Positions 24,696 through 34,004 of a DNA stretch of 64,000 nucleotides are shown in pieces. Positions within the stretch are counted from its first letter, which is position 1, and the number at the start of each line of letters is the position of its first letter. Under the pieces are notes generated by a model. It was given only the letters and a program-made list of their open reading frames with translations. It searched no databases and had not been told where the DNA came from. The stretch lies in contig CP110972.1 in assembly GCA_028869255.1 (NCBI GenBank), positions 3,477,001 through 3,541,000 on the forward strand, read 5' to 3'. The translations under genes and the position numbers were made by a program. The DNA is from Pseudomonas poae. Lineage in GTDB: Bacteria > Pseudomonadota > Gammaproteobacteria > Pseudomonadales > Pseudomonadaceae.

Positions 24696-27600
24696 TCAAG
24701 CCTGATTGCAATAGCGACTCAGGCTGTCATGTAAATGCTCGATGGCCGCGCCTGTTGCCTGCAACGCCGCTTCCAGTGCAGCGCTGTCGCGACGTTCGCA
24801 CACGCTTTCCAAGGTCTCGCAGCAACTGATCAGCGCCTGGGACTTGACCATGCGCGCCCCGCCTTTGACGCGATGGGCCAGGTCATGCAGCGCGGCAAAA
24901 TCAACTCGCGCAGGCAAGGCTATCAACAACACGCGGTCTTCTTCCAGGCTACCGAGCAAGGGCAACAGCAACTCGTTGAGCGCGCCCTTATCGCCGCCCG
25001 TGAGGGTGATCAGCGCACTGATATCAAATACAGGTTCAGCTTCATCGGTGGCGCCAGCGGTGCGCGAGACCAAGGCGGCACGCAAGTCTTCCAGCCCGGT
25101 AGGCTTGAACAGGCAACCGTCCATGCCGGCCTCGCGGCAACGCTCGGTCTCTTGCGGCTGGGCATTCGCGGTGAACCCCAGCAGCAGGCAGGGCTTCAGG
25201 CTGCGCTGACGCTCTTGTTCACGAATATCGCGCGCCAACGTGTAGCCGTCCTTGAAGGGCATATTGCAATCGGTGATCACGCCATCAAAATGCCCGGCCT
25301 GCCACAGTTCAAACCCCTGCACGCCGTCGTCAGCCGTGACGATGCGATGCCCCAGAAAGCTCAGCTGGCGGGCCAGCAACAGGCGGTTGGCCGGGTAGTC
25401 GTCCACCACCAGGATATTCAAGGCGTGAGCTGGCGGCATGTGCGGGGCGGGCAAGGAGGCCGGCGCCGCCGTGGTCAACGCCAGCGCCAGGTTCACATCC
25501 ACCCGCGTGCCCTTGCCCAGCACGCTGCTCAAATGCAGTTGGCCGCCCATCATCTCGCACAGGTTACGGCTGATCATCAGCCCCAGGCCCGAACCGCTGC
25601 GCGCCGATTGCTCATGATTGCTGCCTTGCACAAACGGGTTGAACAGCCGCAGTTGATCTTCAGCACTGATGCCAATGCCCGTGTCCTCCACCCAAAGCCG
25701 CAGGTTCAATGGGCCGTCAACCCCTGCCTGGGCACCCAGGCGCACTTCGCCCGAGGCGGTGAACTTGATCGCATTACCCAACAGATTGGACACCACCTGC
25801 TTGAAACGCAGCGGATCGATCAACACCGAACGGTCGATCAACGGGTCAAGCTCTACCTGCAGCACCAGGCCCTTGTCCCGCGCGAGCCCTTCGAATACCC
25901 GTGCCACCGAGGCCAGTAGCTCATGCAAGTTGGCCGGCTCCAGGGCCAGCGACAAATGGCCGGATTCGATCCGCGCAATGTCCAGAATATCGCCGATCAG
26001 CTCCAGCATGCCCCGCGAGGCTACCGACGCCACCTCCAGCGCATCGCGGTCGGCACGGCCTTGCTCGGCGTTTTTCAGGGCCAGTTCGATCATGCCGATC
26101 ACCGCGTTCATCGGCGTTCGAATCTCGTGGCTCATTGTCGCCAGGAAGGTGGTCTTGGCGCGGTTGGCGGCGTCGGCTTCCTCCTTGGCCTCCTGCAATT
26201 GGCCCAACAAACGCTGGCGCTCACTCACGTCGACCCAGCCGGCAATCATGCCCACCACGCTGCCATTGCTGTCACGGTACGGCAGCATCCATTGGTAGAT
26301 TGTCAGCACCCCGCCATCGGGCAACTTGAGCACACGGTCATGGATCTGCGGCTCGCCCAACGCCATCAAACGCAAGTAATCGGCATGGAACGACTGGGCC
26401 TGGGGCGGGTTGCCGGTGTCGGTCTCAACCACGGTCTTGCCGATGACGTCTTCCAGCTTGAAACCGAACACATCGAGGAAGGCGTTATTGCAGGCCATCA
26501 ACCGGCCCTGGCGGTCGCGTACATAAATCGGATGCGGTGTGCCGTCGATCAGCACACTCATAAAGCGCATCTGGTCGCTCAAGGCCCGCTCCGCGTGGGC
26601 GCGTTTACGAATCAGGCTGCGCAGGTAAAATACCCACCCCAGAGTGACCAGCAGTAGCAACGCGGCCACCCCAAAGCCTTGGATAATCAGGCTACGGTTA
26701 TGTATCCAGTAGCCGTCTTCGATGATGATCTCGCTGCGCCAGTGGTTGGTCAGCTCGTCCATTTCTTCGGGTGTGATGCTCAACAGCGCTTTGTCGAGGA
26801 TCGAGTACAACTCCAGCTGGCTGCGGTTAACGCCAAACGTAAAGCGCGCAGGCTCCCTGCCGACGGTACTGGTGATGCGCAGGCGCTCACGGTAATAGCG
26901 CATGATCATGTAGCGCGCACTGATCAACGAAACCACGCTCGCGTCCACCTTGCCTTTGGCCACCGACGCCAGGGCCTGCTCGGTATTCTCGACGTAGACA
27001 AACTCAATGCCCGGGTATTCCTCGGCAACCTGCGCGGTAATGTCGTTACCGCTGACCAGCGCCAGGCGTTTACCCGTCATGTCCTCCAGGGTCATCAGGC
27101 GCTCGTTGCTCGCGGAAACCACCAATACGTAGGGGTTTGACAGGTAGGGCCGGGTAAAACGGATCTTCTCGGCACTCGCAACGCTGGGCGTTACCACTGA
27201 CATCATGTCCACCTGCCCGGCACTCGTCGCTTCAATTTGACGCGCCATCGAACCACCCTGCTGCACATCGAACTTCAGGCCGGTACGCAAGCTGATCCGG
27301 GACAGCACCTCGGCGCTCAAGCCTTCAAACTGCTCTTGCTCGTTAAAAAACGACAGCGGTACATATTTGTCGAACGCCGCCACGGTCACCCGTGGATGTT
27401 TCTCCAGCCAGCGCTGCTCACTGTCACTCAAGCGCAAGCGCTCGACGCCAAGGAAACCAATACCGCCGGCACTCCAACGGCGCAGGATTTCCAGTTGTTT
27501 GTTGGCAGGAACGGCCGCCAGCGCGGCGTTGAGGATGCGCAGCAGGCGCCTGTTTTGCCTGACGACAGCGAGCCCGAACGGGTTGGCTTCCATCGCGGAA

Positions 27601-28301
27601 AAATCCGCCATGCGCACATTATTCAGGTGGTTCTTGTTAATCAGGTAGCGGGTGCTGATGGCATCGCCCAGGTAGACATCCGCCTGGCCGAACGCCACGG
27701 CGCCGATGGCTTCGAAGGTCGAGCCAAACAACAGCAACTGCGCCTTGGGGTAAAACGCCTGCACCGCGCCGGGCTGCATATAGTGGTAGAGCATCGCCAC
27801 CCGCCGGCCCGCCAGGTCGGCGCTCAGCGCCTGACTGTCGCCCACCCGCGTCACCAGTGTGGGTTGGTCATTGGCATAGGCGCGCGACAGCACCAGCTGC
27901 GAGTCGGCCGCCTCGTAGCCATTGGCGGAACCGACAAAATCCACGGCGCCCGTCTTGAGCGCTTCAATCACTTCATCGCGGGTATCGTAACGCCGCACCT
28001 CGATCGCGATATTCAGCACCTGGGCGATCAGCGCCGCATAATCGGCGGTGACGCCCTCAAACTCGTCTTGGTTGTTGCTCAGATCAAAGGGGGCATAGTC
28101 GGGCGCCGACACCCCCATCGCCAGCGTGCGCCGCTCACGCAACCAGCGCCAGTCGCCTTCATCCAGGCTCACGGAAGCGTTTTCAAGGGTTGAGTGGCCC
28201 AGCAGCCGCAAGGTGTGCGGCTCGTCCAGAGCCACCGCCACCAACGGCAATAGCCCCATCAGCAGGATGACCGTGCAGTTGATCAACCGGGATGGGTTCA
28301 T
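24696..28301 (-). CDS. EvgS/BvgS-like hybrid sensor histidine kinase
   Basis: A 1201-residue membrane sensor. Domains in order: signal peptide or membrane anchor (about 1-24); two periplasmic solute-binding (SBP_bac_3, Venus flytrap) domains at about 55-275 and 300-525; a transmembrane helix near 540-562 (GFGVAALLLLVTLGWVFYL); a PAS domain at about 585-700; HisKA with the phosphorylated His in FLATMSHEIRTPMNAVIGM; HATPase_c with N-box NLLGNAIKFT and DTGIGI, GSGLGLMI; a receiver with DDYPANRLLL and ITDCNMPFKDGY; and a C-terminal Hpt domain with LAHRVKGGARM. This is the full three-step phosphorelay of EvgS/BvgS. It sits 1 bp after its response regulator gene, so they form an operon. Signal unknown. 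Confidence 0.95.
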   Translation of the reverse strand: MNPSRLINCTVILLMGLLPLVAVALDEPHTLRLLGHSTLENASVSLDEGDWRWLRERRTLAMGVSAPDYAPFDLSNNQDEFEGVTADYAALIAQVLNIAIEVRRYDTRDEVIEALKTGAVDFVGSANGYEAADSQLVLSRAYANDQPTLVTRVGDSQALSADLAGRRVAMLYHYMQPGAVQAFYPKAQLLLFGSTFEAIGAVAFGQADVYLGDAISTRYLINKNHLNNVRMADFSAMEANPFGLAVVRQNRRLLRILNAALAAVPANKQLEILRRWSAGGIGFLGVERLRLSDSEQRWLEKHPRVTVAAFDKYVPLSFFNEQEQFEGLSAEVLSRISLRTGLKFDVQQGGSMARQIEATSAGQVDMMSVVTPSVASAEKIRFTRPYLSNPYVLVVSASNERLMTLEDMTGKRLALVSGNDITAQVAEEYPGIEFVYVENTEQALASVAKGKVDASVVSLISARYMIMRYYRERLRITSTVGREPARFTFGVNRSQLELYSILDKALLSITPEEMDELTNHWRSEIIIEDGYWIHNRSLIIQGFGVAALLLLVTLGWVFYLRSLIRKRAHAERALSDQMRFMSVLIDGTPHPIYVRDRQGRLMACNNAFLDVFGFKLEDVIGKTVVETDTGNPPQAQSFHADYLRLMALGEPQIHDRVLKLPDGGVLTIYQWMLPYRDSNGSVVGMIAGWVDVSERQRLLGQLQEAKEEADAANRAKTTFLATMSHEIRTPMNAVIGMIELALKNAEQGRADRDALEVASVASRGMLELIGDILDIARIESGHLSLALEPANLHELLASVARVFEGLARDKGLVLQVELDPLIDRSVLIDPLRFKQVVSNLLGNAIKFTASGEVRLGAQAGVDGPLNLRLWVEDTGIGISAEDQLRLFNPFVQGSNHEQSARSGSGLGLMISRNLCEMMGGQLHLSSVLGKGTRVDVNLALALTTAAPASLPAPHMPPAHALNILVVDDYPANRLLLARQLSFLGHRIVTADDGVQGFELWQAGHFDGVITDCNMPFKDGYTLARDIREQERQRSLKPCLLLGFTANAQPQETERCREAGMDGCLFKPTGLEDLRAALVSRTAGATDEAEPVFDISALITLTGGDKGALNELLLPLLGSLEEDRVLLIALPARVDFAALHDLAHRVKGGARMVKSQALISCCETLESVCERRDSAALEAALQATGAAIEHLHDSLSRYCNQA

Positions 28302-28302
28302 T

Positions 28303-28932
28303 TCAGATCAGGTGGTTGCGCTGCGCAAATTTGGACAGGTGCACCACTGAGGACATACGCAGCTTTTCCTTGAGTCGGGTCTTGTAGGTGCTGATGGTCT
28401 TGTGACTCAACAACATGCTCTTGGCGATTTCGTTATTGCCAAGGCCCAAGGCCAGCATTTGCAGCACGGTCAATTCGCGATCGGACAGCGACTCTATCAA
28501 CTCCAGTTCGGTGGACTGCAGATCATCACGACGCACCGAACTGGTCGGCAGGCTAGGGAAACAACTGTAGCCGGAGCGGATCGCCCTAATGGCCTTTTGC
28601 AGCTCATCCAGTTCCCCGGTCTTGGCGACAAACCCCATCGCGCCGGCACGCATGCAACGCGTGGAAAAAAACATCGCCAGGTACGAGGTCAGCACCAGGA
28701 CCTTGCAAGGCAGCTCCAGCGCCTTGATCCGGCTGATCACTTCCAGGCCGCCGAGCTTGGGCATCGCCAGGTCAAGGATAATGATGTCCGGACGCTCCTC
28801 GCGGGCGACCTGCAAGGCGTCTGCGCCGTTGCCCGCCTCATAGACACTGTCGAAGCCTTCCTGCTTCAACAGATACTTCACGGTGGCGCGTATAAAAGGG
28901 TGGTCATCCACAACGAGTGCTTTGTTGCTCAT
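28303..28932 (-). CDS. EvgA/BvgA-like LuxR-family response regulator
   Basis: A 209-residue response regulator with a good ribosome binding site (AGGGGAG). The receiver has ALVVDDHPFIRATVKYLL and the phospho-acceptor Asp in DIIILDLAMPKLGG, with Thr in VLVLTSYL. The C-terminal LuxR/FixJ HTH reads LSDRELTVLQMLALGLGNNEIAKSMLLSHKTISTYKTRLKEKL. It is upstream of and nearly contiguous with the hybrid kinase gene, its evident partner. Target genes are unknown. The 280 bp upstream (28933-29212) shows no gene. Confidence 0.95.
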   Translation of the reverse strand: MSNKALVVDDHPFIRATVKYLLKQEGFDSVYEAGNGADALQVAREERPDIIILDLAMPKLGGLEVISRIKALELPCKVLVLTSYLAMFFSTRCMRAGAMGFVAKTGELDELQKAIRAIRSGYSCFPSLPTSSVRRDDLQSTELELIESLSDRELTVLQMLALGLGNNEIAKSMLLSHKTISTYKTRLKEKLRMSSVVHLSKFAQRNHLI

Positions 28933-29212
28933 AAAACTCCCCTGAGAGGATCGGTACGCTCACATATCACGCGAGGCCTATCTACCTGTGAAAAGTAACA
29001 GTCCCGACAAACGGTACGGATTACTCGGCGCAACACGGCAGGCAGTACAGGCCCCTCCTCTTGAAAAAACACGCTTGAAAACAGTCACGACGTAAAGCGG
29101 TAGCCGGGTTTCCGGGCAGTCGAGGCGCGCAACCTTAACAACGGCGTGCTATTTCAAATGAAGGGATAATCTCGAGTACTTGTAAGACTTTTCCTCCAAG
29201 CAACAAAGATAA

Positions 29213-29929
29213 CTACTCAGTGGTACTCGGGCTCCAAAACGCCTGTACCACCAGGGTCGACAGCGAAATCCGCGCCACCAGGGCATCCAGCTCATCACCG
29301 TCCACCGAGGTCACGGCCAGGGTGGCTTCGATTTCCACCTCCTCCGTGCCGAACGGGCGCACATCGACGTCGCTGGCCGGGTAGTTGCAGCGCGCCAGCT
29401 CGGCTTCCAGCAACGCCAGCACAGCTTTTTGCTGAGTACGCCGGGCAATCACATACAGAATATTGGTGACTTCCGCCGATACCACGTCCAACGGCTGGCG
29501 GTTGATATTGTTGACGATCGGCCGCAGCAGCGTATTGGCCGCCAGCACAAACAGGGTGCCCAGCAGCGCTTCAAGGATCAGGTCGGCACCGGCGCAGGCG
29601 CCCACTGCCGCCGACGCCCACAGCGTGGCCGCCGTATTGAGCCCGCGCACATTGCCTTCTTCGCGCATGATCACGCCGGCCCCCAGAAAGCCGATGCCCG
29701 ACACTACATACGCCACCACGCGCACCGCACCTTCCGCGCCGCCCAGGCGGTTGGCCATGTCGACGAAAATCGCCGCGCCCACCGCCACCAGCACGTTGGT
29801 GCGCAGGCCCGCCGTGCGCTGGCGGTACTGGCGCTCGAAACCGATCAAGCCACCGAGAATGAACGCGGCGGTGAGGCTGACCAAGGTATCGATCAGGGAG
29901 TTGAGGTTGATGTTGTTGATTGCTTGCAT
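29213..29929 (-). CDS. MgtC/SapB family membrane protein
   Basis: A 238-residue protein with the MgtC signature GGLIGFERQYRQRTAGLRTNVLVAVGAAIFVDMA at about residues 22-55 and further helices VVAYVVSGIGFLGAGVIMREEGNVRGLNTAATLWASAAVGACAGA. The C-terminal half is a soluble domain (from about 150) of ACT-like appearance. MgtC proteins support growth at low magnesium and virulence in several species; some inhibit the F1Fo ATP synthase. No magnesium-sensing leader is seen upstream. Confidence 0.92.
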   Translation of the reverse strand: MQAINNINLNSLIDTLVSLTAAFILGGLIGFERQYRQRTAGLRTNVLVAVGAAIFVDMANRLGGAEGAVRVVAYVVSGIGFLGAGVIMREEGNVRGLNTAATLWASAAVGACAGADLILEALLGTLFVLAANTLLRPIVNNINRQPLDVVSAEVTNILYVIARRTQQKAVLALLEAELARCNYPASDVDVRPFGTEEVEIEATLAVTSVDGDELDALVARISLSTLVVQAFWSPSTTE

Positions 29930-29966
29930 AAAAAGTCCCTTCGACTTGAAACCTTACCGATCCCCC

Positions 29967-30008
29967 GTGGCGAGCGAGCTTGCTCGCGTTGGGCTGCGCA
30001 ACAGCCCC
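29967..30008. repeat. Single REP sequence
   Basis: GTGGCGAGCGAGCTTGCTCGCG followed by GGGCTGCGCAACAGCCC, the same core as the REPINs at 31023 and 47104, here without the second arm. Confidence 0.7.
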
Positions 30009-30053
30009 TCTTCGGGGGCAGAGAGTTCTCAGTGGCGTAATTGCCAGCCAAAC

Positions 30054-30190
30054 TTACGGATGTAGCAGCGCTTCGGTCCAGTTGCCCTGGGTAAACCCGT
30101 TGATAATCAGTTTGGCCCGCCCGCCGTAAACGGCAGGCGCGTGCGTAGCAGCCCGAGGTTAATCAGGTGCTGGTCAGCGTCGATGAGAAG
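30054..30190 (-). pseudogene. Fragment of a decayed gene, function unknown
   Basis: On the minus strand one frame reads ILLIDADQHLINLGLLRTRLPFT from about 30190 down to about 30125. After a shift, another frame reads AVYGGRAKLIINGFTQGNWTE to a TAA at 30056-30054. Both look like real coding sequence but share no start and no motif I recognise. It sits in a 630-bp stretch (29930-30559) that otherwise holds only REP sequences and uncharacterised bases. Confidence 0.35.
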
Positions 30191-30487
30191 GATTCAGGCA
30201 AGGGCCAGGACAGGCCGCCGCCAGGATGCCGCTTCTCGCTGGAAGGCGAGACAACGGCATCGCAAAAATGCGCGTTATCTTGCCAAGTATGTGCCGGTTA
30301 CCAGAACCTGCCGACAACTGTCACTCGAACAAGTACCCACTGAGGGTCTCCGCTATTGATGAAAACGCGCGGATTTTACGCCGCGATTACAGGGGGAGTA
30401 AACCGTAGGAAAGTATCCGCCTTGGGAATAAGAGCATTCTTCAGGAGGGGTTCAGAAAAAGGATTTTGGACACTCTGACGATCAAAG

Positions 30488-30513
30488 GTGGGAGCTGGCT
30501 TGCCAGCTCCCAC
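30488..30513. repeat. Perfect REP palindrome
   Basis: GTGGGAGCTGGC-TT-GCCAGCTCCCAC, a 12-bp perfect stem with a 2-nt loop, 46 bp beyond the 3' end of the FKBP gene. It could also act as that gene's terminator, although no T run follows. Confidence 0.75.
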
Positions 30514-30559
30514 AGGGGCGGTGCACACGCGGCTCAGTCAGCGCCAGGCTCACTGGCCC

Positions 30560-30904
30560 TCAATCATCGCGCGTCAGCACTTCCAGCAACTCGATCTCAA
30601 ACCGCAGATTGCTGTTGGGCTTGATATGCGCACCCATCGACCGCTCGCCATACGCCAGGTGCGCCGGCACAAACAACGTGCGCACGCCGCCCACCTGCAT
30701 GCCCATCAGCCCCTGGTCCCAGCCCTTGATCACACGCCCGGTGCCAATCACGCACTGAAACGGCTTGCCCCGCTCCCAGGACGAATCGAACACGGTACCG
30801 TCTTCCAGGGTGCCGGTGTATTGGGTGCTGATCAGCGCGCCCTTGACCACGGTTTTGCCGGTGCCCAGGCGAGTGTCGGTGATCTGCAGTTCGTCGTTGC
30901 TCAT
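30560..30904 (-). CDS. FKBP-type peptidyl-prolyl cis-trans isomerase
   Basis: A 114-residue single-domain FKBP without a signal peptide, so probably cytoplasmic. The fold's hallmark residues are visible: QYTGTLEDGTVFDSSWERGKPFQCVIGTGRVIKGWDQGLMGMQVGGVRTLFVPAHLAYGER and a C-terminal LRFEIELLEV. It is shorter than SlyD and lacks the His-rich tail and the insert-in-flap chaperone domain. It acts in protein folding; specific clients are unknown. A REPIN lies upstream. Confidence 0.93.
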   Translation of the reverse strand: MSNDELQITDTRLGTGKTVVKGALISTQYTGTLEDGTVFDSSWERGKPFQCVIGTGRVIKGWDQGLMGMQVGGVRTLFVPAHLAYGERSMGAHIKPNSNLRFEIELLEVLTRDD

Positions 30905-31022
30905 GAGGGGCTCGTTGAAGGAGTAAGGGCTTGGGTTTTCGCAGAATTGGGCGGGGTTGGCAAGCGTGAGGATGGATCGACCTGTGGCGCACGTACAGCC
31001 GCACTAAACACACCGAAACCCT

Positions 31023-31153
31023 GTGGCGAGCGAGCTTGCTCGCGCTGGGCTGCGCAGCGGCCCCAAACCCTGTCGACGCGTCCTGGACTGAAGGAATGCG
31101 GTGACTGGATCAGGGCCGCTTCGCGCCCCAGCGCGAGCAAGCTCGCTCGCCAC
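31023..31153. repeat. REPIN (two inverted REP arms)
   Basis: GTGGCGAGCGAGCTTGCTCG and its exact reverse complement bound a 131-bp element in the 306-bp gap 30905-31210. The gap holds nothing else. Confidence 0.85.
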
Positions 31154-31210
31154 AAAAAGGCAGGCCATGCGGGCGGCCAATGAAAAGCAGCATCCTTGCT
31201 GCAAACGCTA

Positions 31211-32179
31211 TCAGGCCAAAGGCACCCGACGCGTCGTCAATGCGATGCGCCCTACAAAGAAGCTCAAGGCCGCGCCCAGCAGCAACATGGCCAAGGTGCT
31301 CCAGGCCGCACGGGACAGTTGCTTGGCTGCAACCTCACCGGCTTCACGGGCTTTCTGCTCGGCCTGTTGTTTCAGCTCATCCACCTTCTGCATGGCTTGC
31401 TGATAGGCCTGGGCATAGTTGTCGACGATCTGCGTGGCTTCTTCCTTGCTCTTGCCGGTGCGGGCGGCAACGATGTTGACCAGCGCGTCTTTATCCGCGG
31501 CGTTCAAGGCAGGCTCGCCGGAGGCTTTTACCCGCTCGAACCACTGTTTCAGCGCGTCACCGGCCAGGGCAGGATTGGCTGCTGCGTCAGTCGCCGATTG
31601 CTTGCCATCGGCGGCTGCCTGATCGGTTTTCTGTTCGACGTTGGAGGGGTCCAATTCAGGCTTGCCACTTTGCTTGAGCAACGTATCCAGCTCACCTTGC
31701 AGGCTGTTCCAGTCGAGCTGGATGCCCTGCTCGTTCAGTTGCTGCTTCACGCTGTCGCCAATGCCAGGGGCGGCGGCGGCAATACCGCTACCGGCTGCCG
31801 ACAGGCCTTTGCCCACCACGTTGCCGGCGGTGCCGACCACACTGGCAGCCAGGCCCGCCAGCAACCAAGTGGTGAGCAAGGTGGTGAGGGTCCAGGTCAG
31901 CACGCCGTGCAGGCCGCCGCGATCCGGTGCAGTGCGCCCGGCCACGAATGCGCCCAGCGCGATGGCCACCAGCGTGGAGACGAACAACCAGATCCCGGCG
32001 CCGGTGCCAAACCCGCTCAACGGGTTACCGGCCTGCATCGGGTTGACCGCACTGGCGCCAATGGCGGTGCCGAGCACACTGAGCACCAGATAGGTCACCA
32101 GGGCAATTGCACTACCGGCCAATACCGAACTCCAGGACACACGAAACAACGATCGATTGGTTTCATAGACAGTGGTCAT
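31211..32179 (-). CDS. Conserved membrane protein of unknown function
   Basis: A 322-residue protein from the ATG at 32179 (GAAGGA upstream). The N-terminal third has three transmembrane segments (VLAGSAIALVTYLVLSVLG, GAGIWLFVSTLVAIALGAFVAGR, LTWTLTTLLTTWLLAGLAAS). A central soluble region of about 160 residues is rich in Lys, Gln and Ala and likely helical or coiled coil near 240-285. One more membrane segment lies near the C-terminus (STLAMLLLGAALSFFVGRIAL). I do not recognise a characterised function. It is divergent from the PAS-LuxR regulator at 32377. Confidence 0.75.
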   Translation of the reverse strand: MTTVYETNRSLFRVSWSSVLAGSAIALVTYLVLSVLGTAIGASAVNPMQAGNPLSGFGTGAGIWLFVSTLVAIALGAFVAGRTAPDRGGLHGVLTWTLTTLLTTWLLAGLAASVVGTAGNVVGKGLSAAGSGIAAAAPGIGDSVKQQLNEQGIQLDWNSLQGELDTLLKQSGKPELDPSNVEQKTDQAAADGKQSATDAAANPALAGDALKQWFERVKASGEPALNAADKDALVNIVAARTGKSKEEATQIVDNYAQAYQQAMQKVDELKQQAEQKAREAGEVAAKQLSRAAWSTLAMLLLGAALSFFVGRIALTTRRVPLA

Positions 32180-32270
32180 ACAGAGATCCTTCACACGTTA
32201 TAGGAGCAAGGCAATGTGCCTTGATGGGTGTGAGTGTGGCGAAACGACATACGTTCAGTCCTGGCCCAAA

Positions 32271-32291
32271 TGCACCACAACCACTGGTGCA
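32271..32291. promoter_or_regulatory. Inverted repeat in the divergent promoter region of the PAS-LuxR gene
   Basis: TGCACCA-N7-TGGTGCA is a perfect 7-bp inverted repeat. Further GTGCA/TGCAC half-sites follow at about 32296-32330, and a similar TGCACTAGTGC lies just after the gene near 33883. Candidate binding site for the LuxR-type protein. Confidence 0.45.
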
Positions 32292-32376
32292 TTCGCACTG
32301 CCCTCTGTGCAATTTCTTTGCACTATCCTGAGCCCTGTCTGTCGTAGGCTTAATGCACCTTTTTCCGGGAGAAACC

Positions 32377-33873
32377 ATGAGCCAGGACGTCCTCGCAAAA
32401 GAAACCAACCGCCGCCAGTTGCAGCAGATCATCTCTGGGCTGTCCGACGGGATCATCCTCGCCGAGGTCGACCAGACTATTCTCTGGGCCAACGAAGCCG
32501 CACTGACCATGCACGGCGTGGAGGACGTCGCGGCACTGGGCGCCAATACGCAGGAATACGCCGAACGCTTCGCCCTGCGCTACCGCAACAATCACCCTTT
32601 GCCGCTGGAGAACTACCCCCTGGCCCGCGCGGCAGCGGGTGATGAATTCAGTGATGTGGTGGTAGAGGTCACACCCACAGCCGACGCCGACAAAACCTGG
32701 GTGCATCGCCTGCGCAGCCTGGTGATCAGCGACTCCCAGGGTGAGCCCGAATTGCTGGTGCTGATCCTCAGCGACGCCACCGAGTGGGCCAGCGCTGAGC
32801 AGCGTTTCGAAAAGACCTTCAACGCCAACCCGGCGCCTGCGGTGATCTGCCGTTTGAGCGACTTGCGCTATATCAAAGTGAACCAGGGCTTCCTCGAAAT
32901 GACCGGCTACAACCGCGACCAGGTCATCGGCCGCTCGGTGTATGAACTGGACGTGCTGGAACAGGCTGAGCGCAAAGACCTGGCCATCCAGCGCCTGGGC
33001 GAAGGCGCGACCATCCCGCAGATGCAAGCCGAGCTGCGCCTGCCCGAAGGCGGCAGCAAACTGGTGATCGTTGCCGGCCAGCCGCTGGACATGAACGAGG
33101 AAGACTGCATGCTGTTTTCCTTCACCGATCTGGAGCCACGGCGCAAGGCCGAGATCGCTCTGCGCCAGAGTGAGGAGCGGTTCGCCAAATCGTTCCGTCT
33201 GACGCCGGTGCCGACCCTGGTGTGCAGTGCCGCCAACCGCCAGGTGGTGGATATCAACGAAGCGTTTATGAACATCACTGGCTATATCAGTGAGGAACTG
33301 ATCGGTAAGGCCATCGAAGACATCAACTTCATCGACAGCCCCCAGGCGGGCGCCCAGTTATTTGCCACCCTGGAAAAGGCCGGCAATCTCGAAGGCCAGG
33401 ACCTCAAAGTGCGTAAGAAAGGCAGCGAGGTGATCGACTGCGTGGTCTCCGCCGACACCGTGCTCATCCAGGACGTGCCCTGCTACCTGCTGGTGCTGAT
33501 GAATATCACCGAACGCAAACGCTCGGAGCTGGAACTGGTCGCGGCAATCGAGGAAGTGATGCAGGATGCCTCGTGGTTCAGCCAGACCTTGATCGAAAAG
33601 CTGGCCAACGCCAAGAGCGTCAACAGCCCCAACCTGCCGAACGTGGCCTTCACCGACCTGACTGCCCGCGAGCGCGATGTGCTGGGGTTGATTTGCGAGG
33701 GCCTGGCCGACAAGGAGATCGCCTCGCGCCTTAAACTGGCACCCAATACCGTGCGCAACCACGTCGCCACGGTGTACTCCAAACTGGGGGTGCATAGCCG
33801 CAGTGCCGCTATCGTGTGGGCCCGTGAACGCGGGCTGTTTGCCGGTGAACTGCGGGTAAAAAACACCCGATAA
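32377..33873 (+). CDS. PAS-domain LuxR-family transcriptional regulator
   Basis: A 498-residue protein from the ATG at 32377 (GGGAGA upstream; an earlier ATG at 32353 lacks one). Three PAS domains lie at about residues 10-130, 145-260 and 270-390; the last two contain FLEMTGYNRDQVIGRSVYEL and FMNITGYISEELIGKAIEDIN, and PAC-like ends. The C-terminal LuxR HTH (about 420-480) reads LTARERDVLGLICEGLADKEIASRLKLAPNTVRNHVATVYSKLGVHSRSAAIVWARERG. There is no receiver or kinase domain, so it is a one-component sensor, perhaps of redox, light or a small molecule. The palindrome at 32271 may be its operator. Confidence 0.9.
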   Translation: MSQDVLAKETNRRQLQQIISGLSDGIILAEVDQTILWANEAALTMHGVEDVAALGANTQEYAERFALRYRNNHPLPLENYPLARAAAGDEFSDVVVEVTPTADADKTWVHRLRSLVISDSQGEPELLVLILSDATEWASAEQRFEKTFNANPAPAVICRLSDLRYIKVNQGFLEMTGYNRDQVIGRSVYELDVLEQAERKDLAIQRLGEGATIPQMQAELRLPEGGSKLVIVAGQPLDMNEEDCMLFSFTDLEPRRKAEIALRQSEERFAKSFRLTPVPTLVCSAANRQVVDINEAFMNITGYISEELIGKAIEDINFIDSPQAGAQLFATLEKAGNLEGQDLKVRKKGSEVIDCVVSADTVLIQDVPCYLLVLMNITERKRSELELVAAIEEVMQDASWFSQTLIEKLANAKSVNSPNLPNVAFTDLTARERDVLGLICEGLADKEIASRLKLAPNTVRNHVATVYSKLGVHSRSAAIVWARERGLFAGELRVKNTR

Positions 33874-34004
33874 AAGTACAAATGCACTAGTGCGGCTAGT
33901 GCGAATTCGCCTTATGGCGCGTAGGCGTAATCCTTAACCTTCAAGGGGTGAGTACAGGGCCTTGAACCTGTGCCGTCGAGTAACGACACCTTGAAGGAAC
34001 CCAC

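Noticed and set aside
24735..25919. 394-codon frame opposite the hybrid kinase
   Set aside because: Antisense shadow with Gln/Arg/Ala bias and no domain; several similar frames run opposite the same gene.
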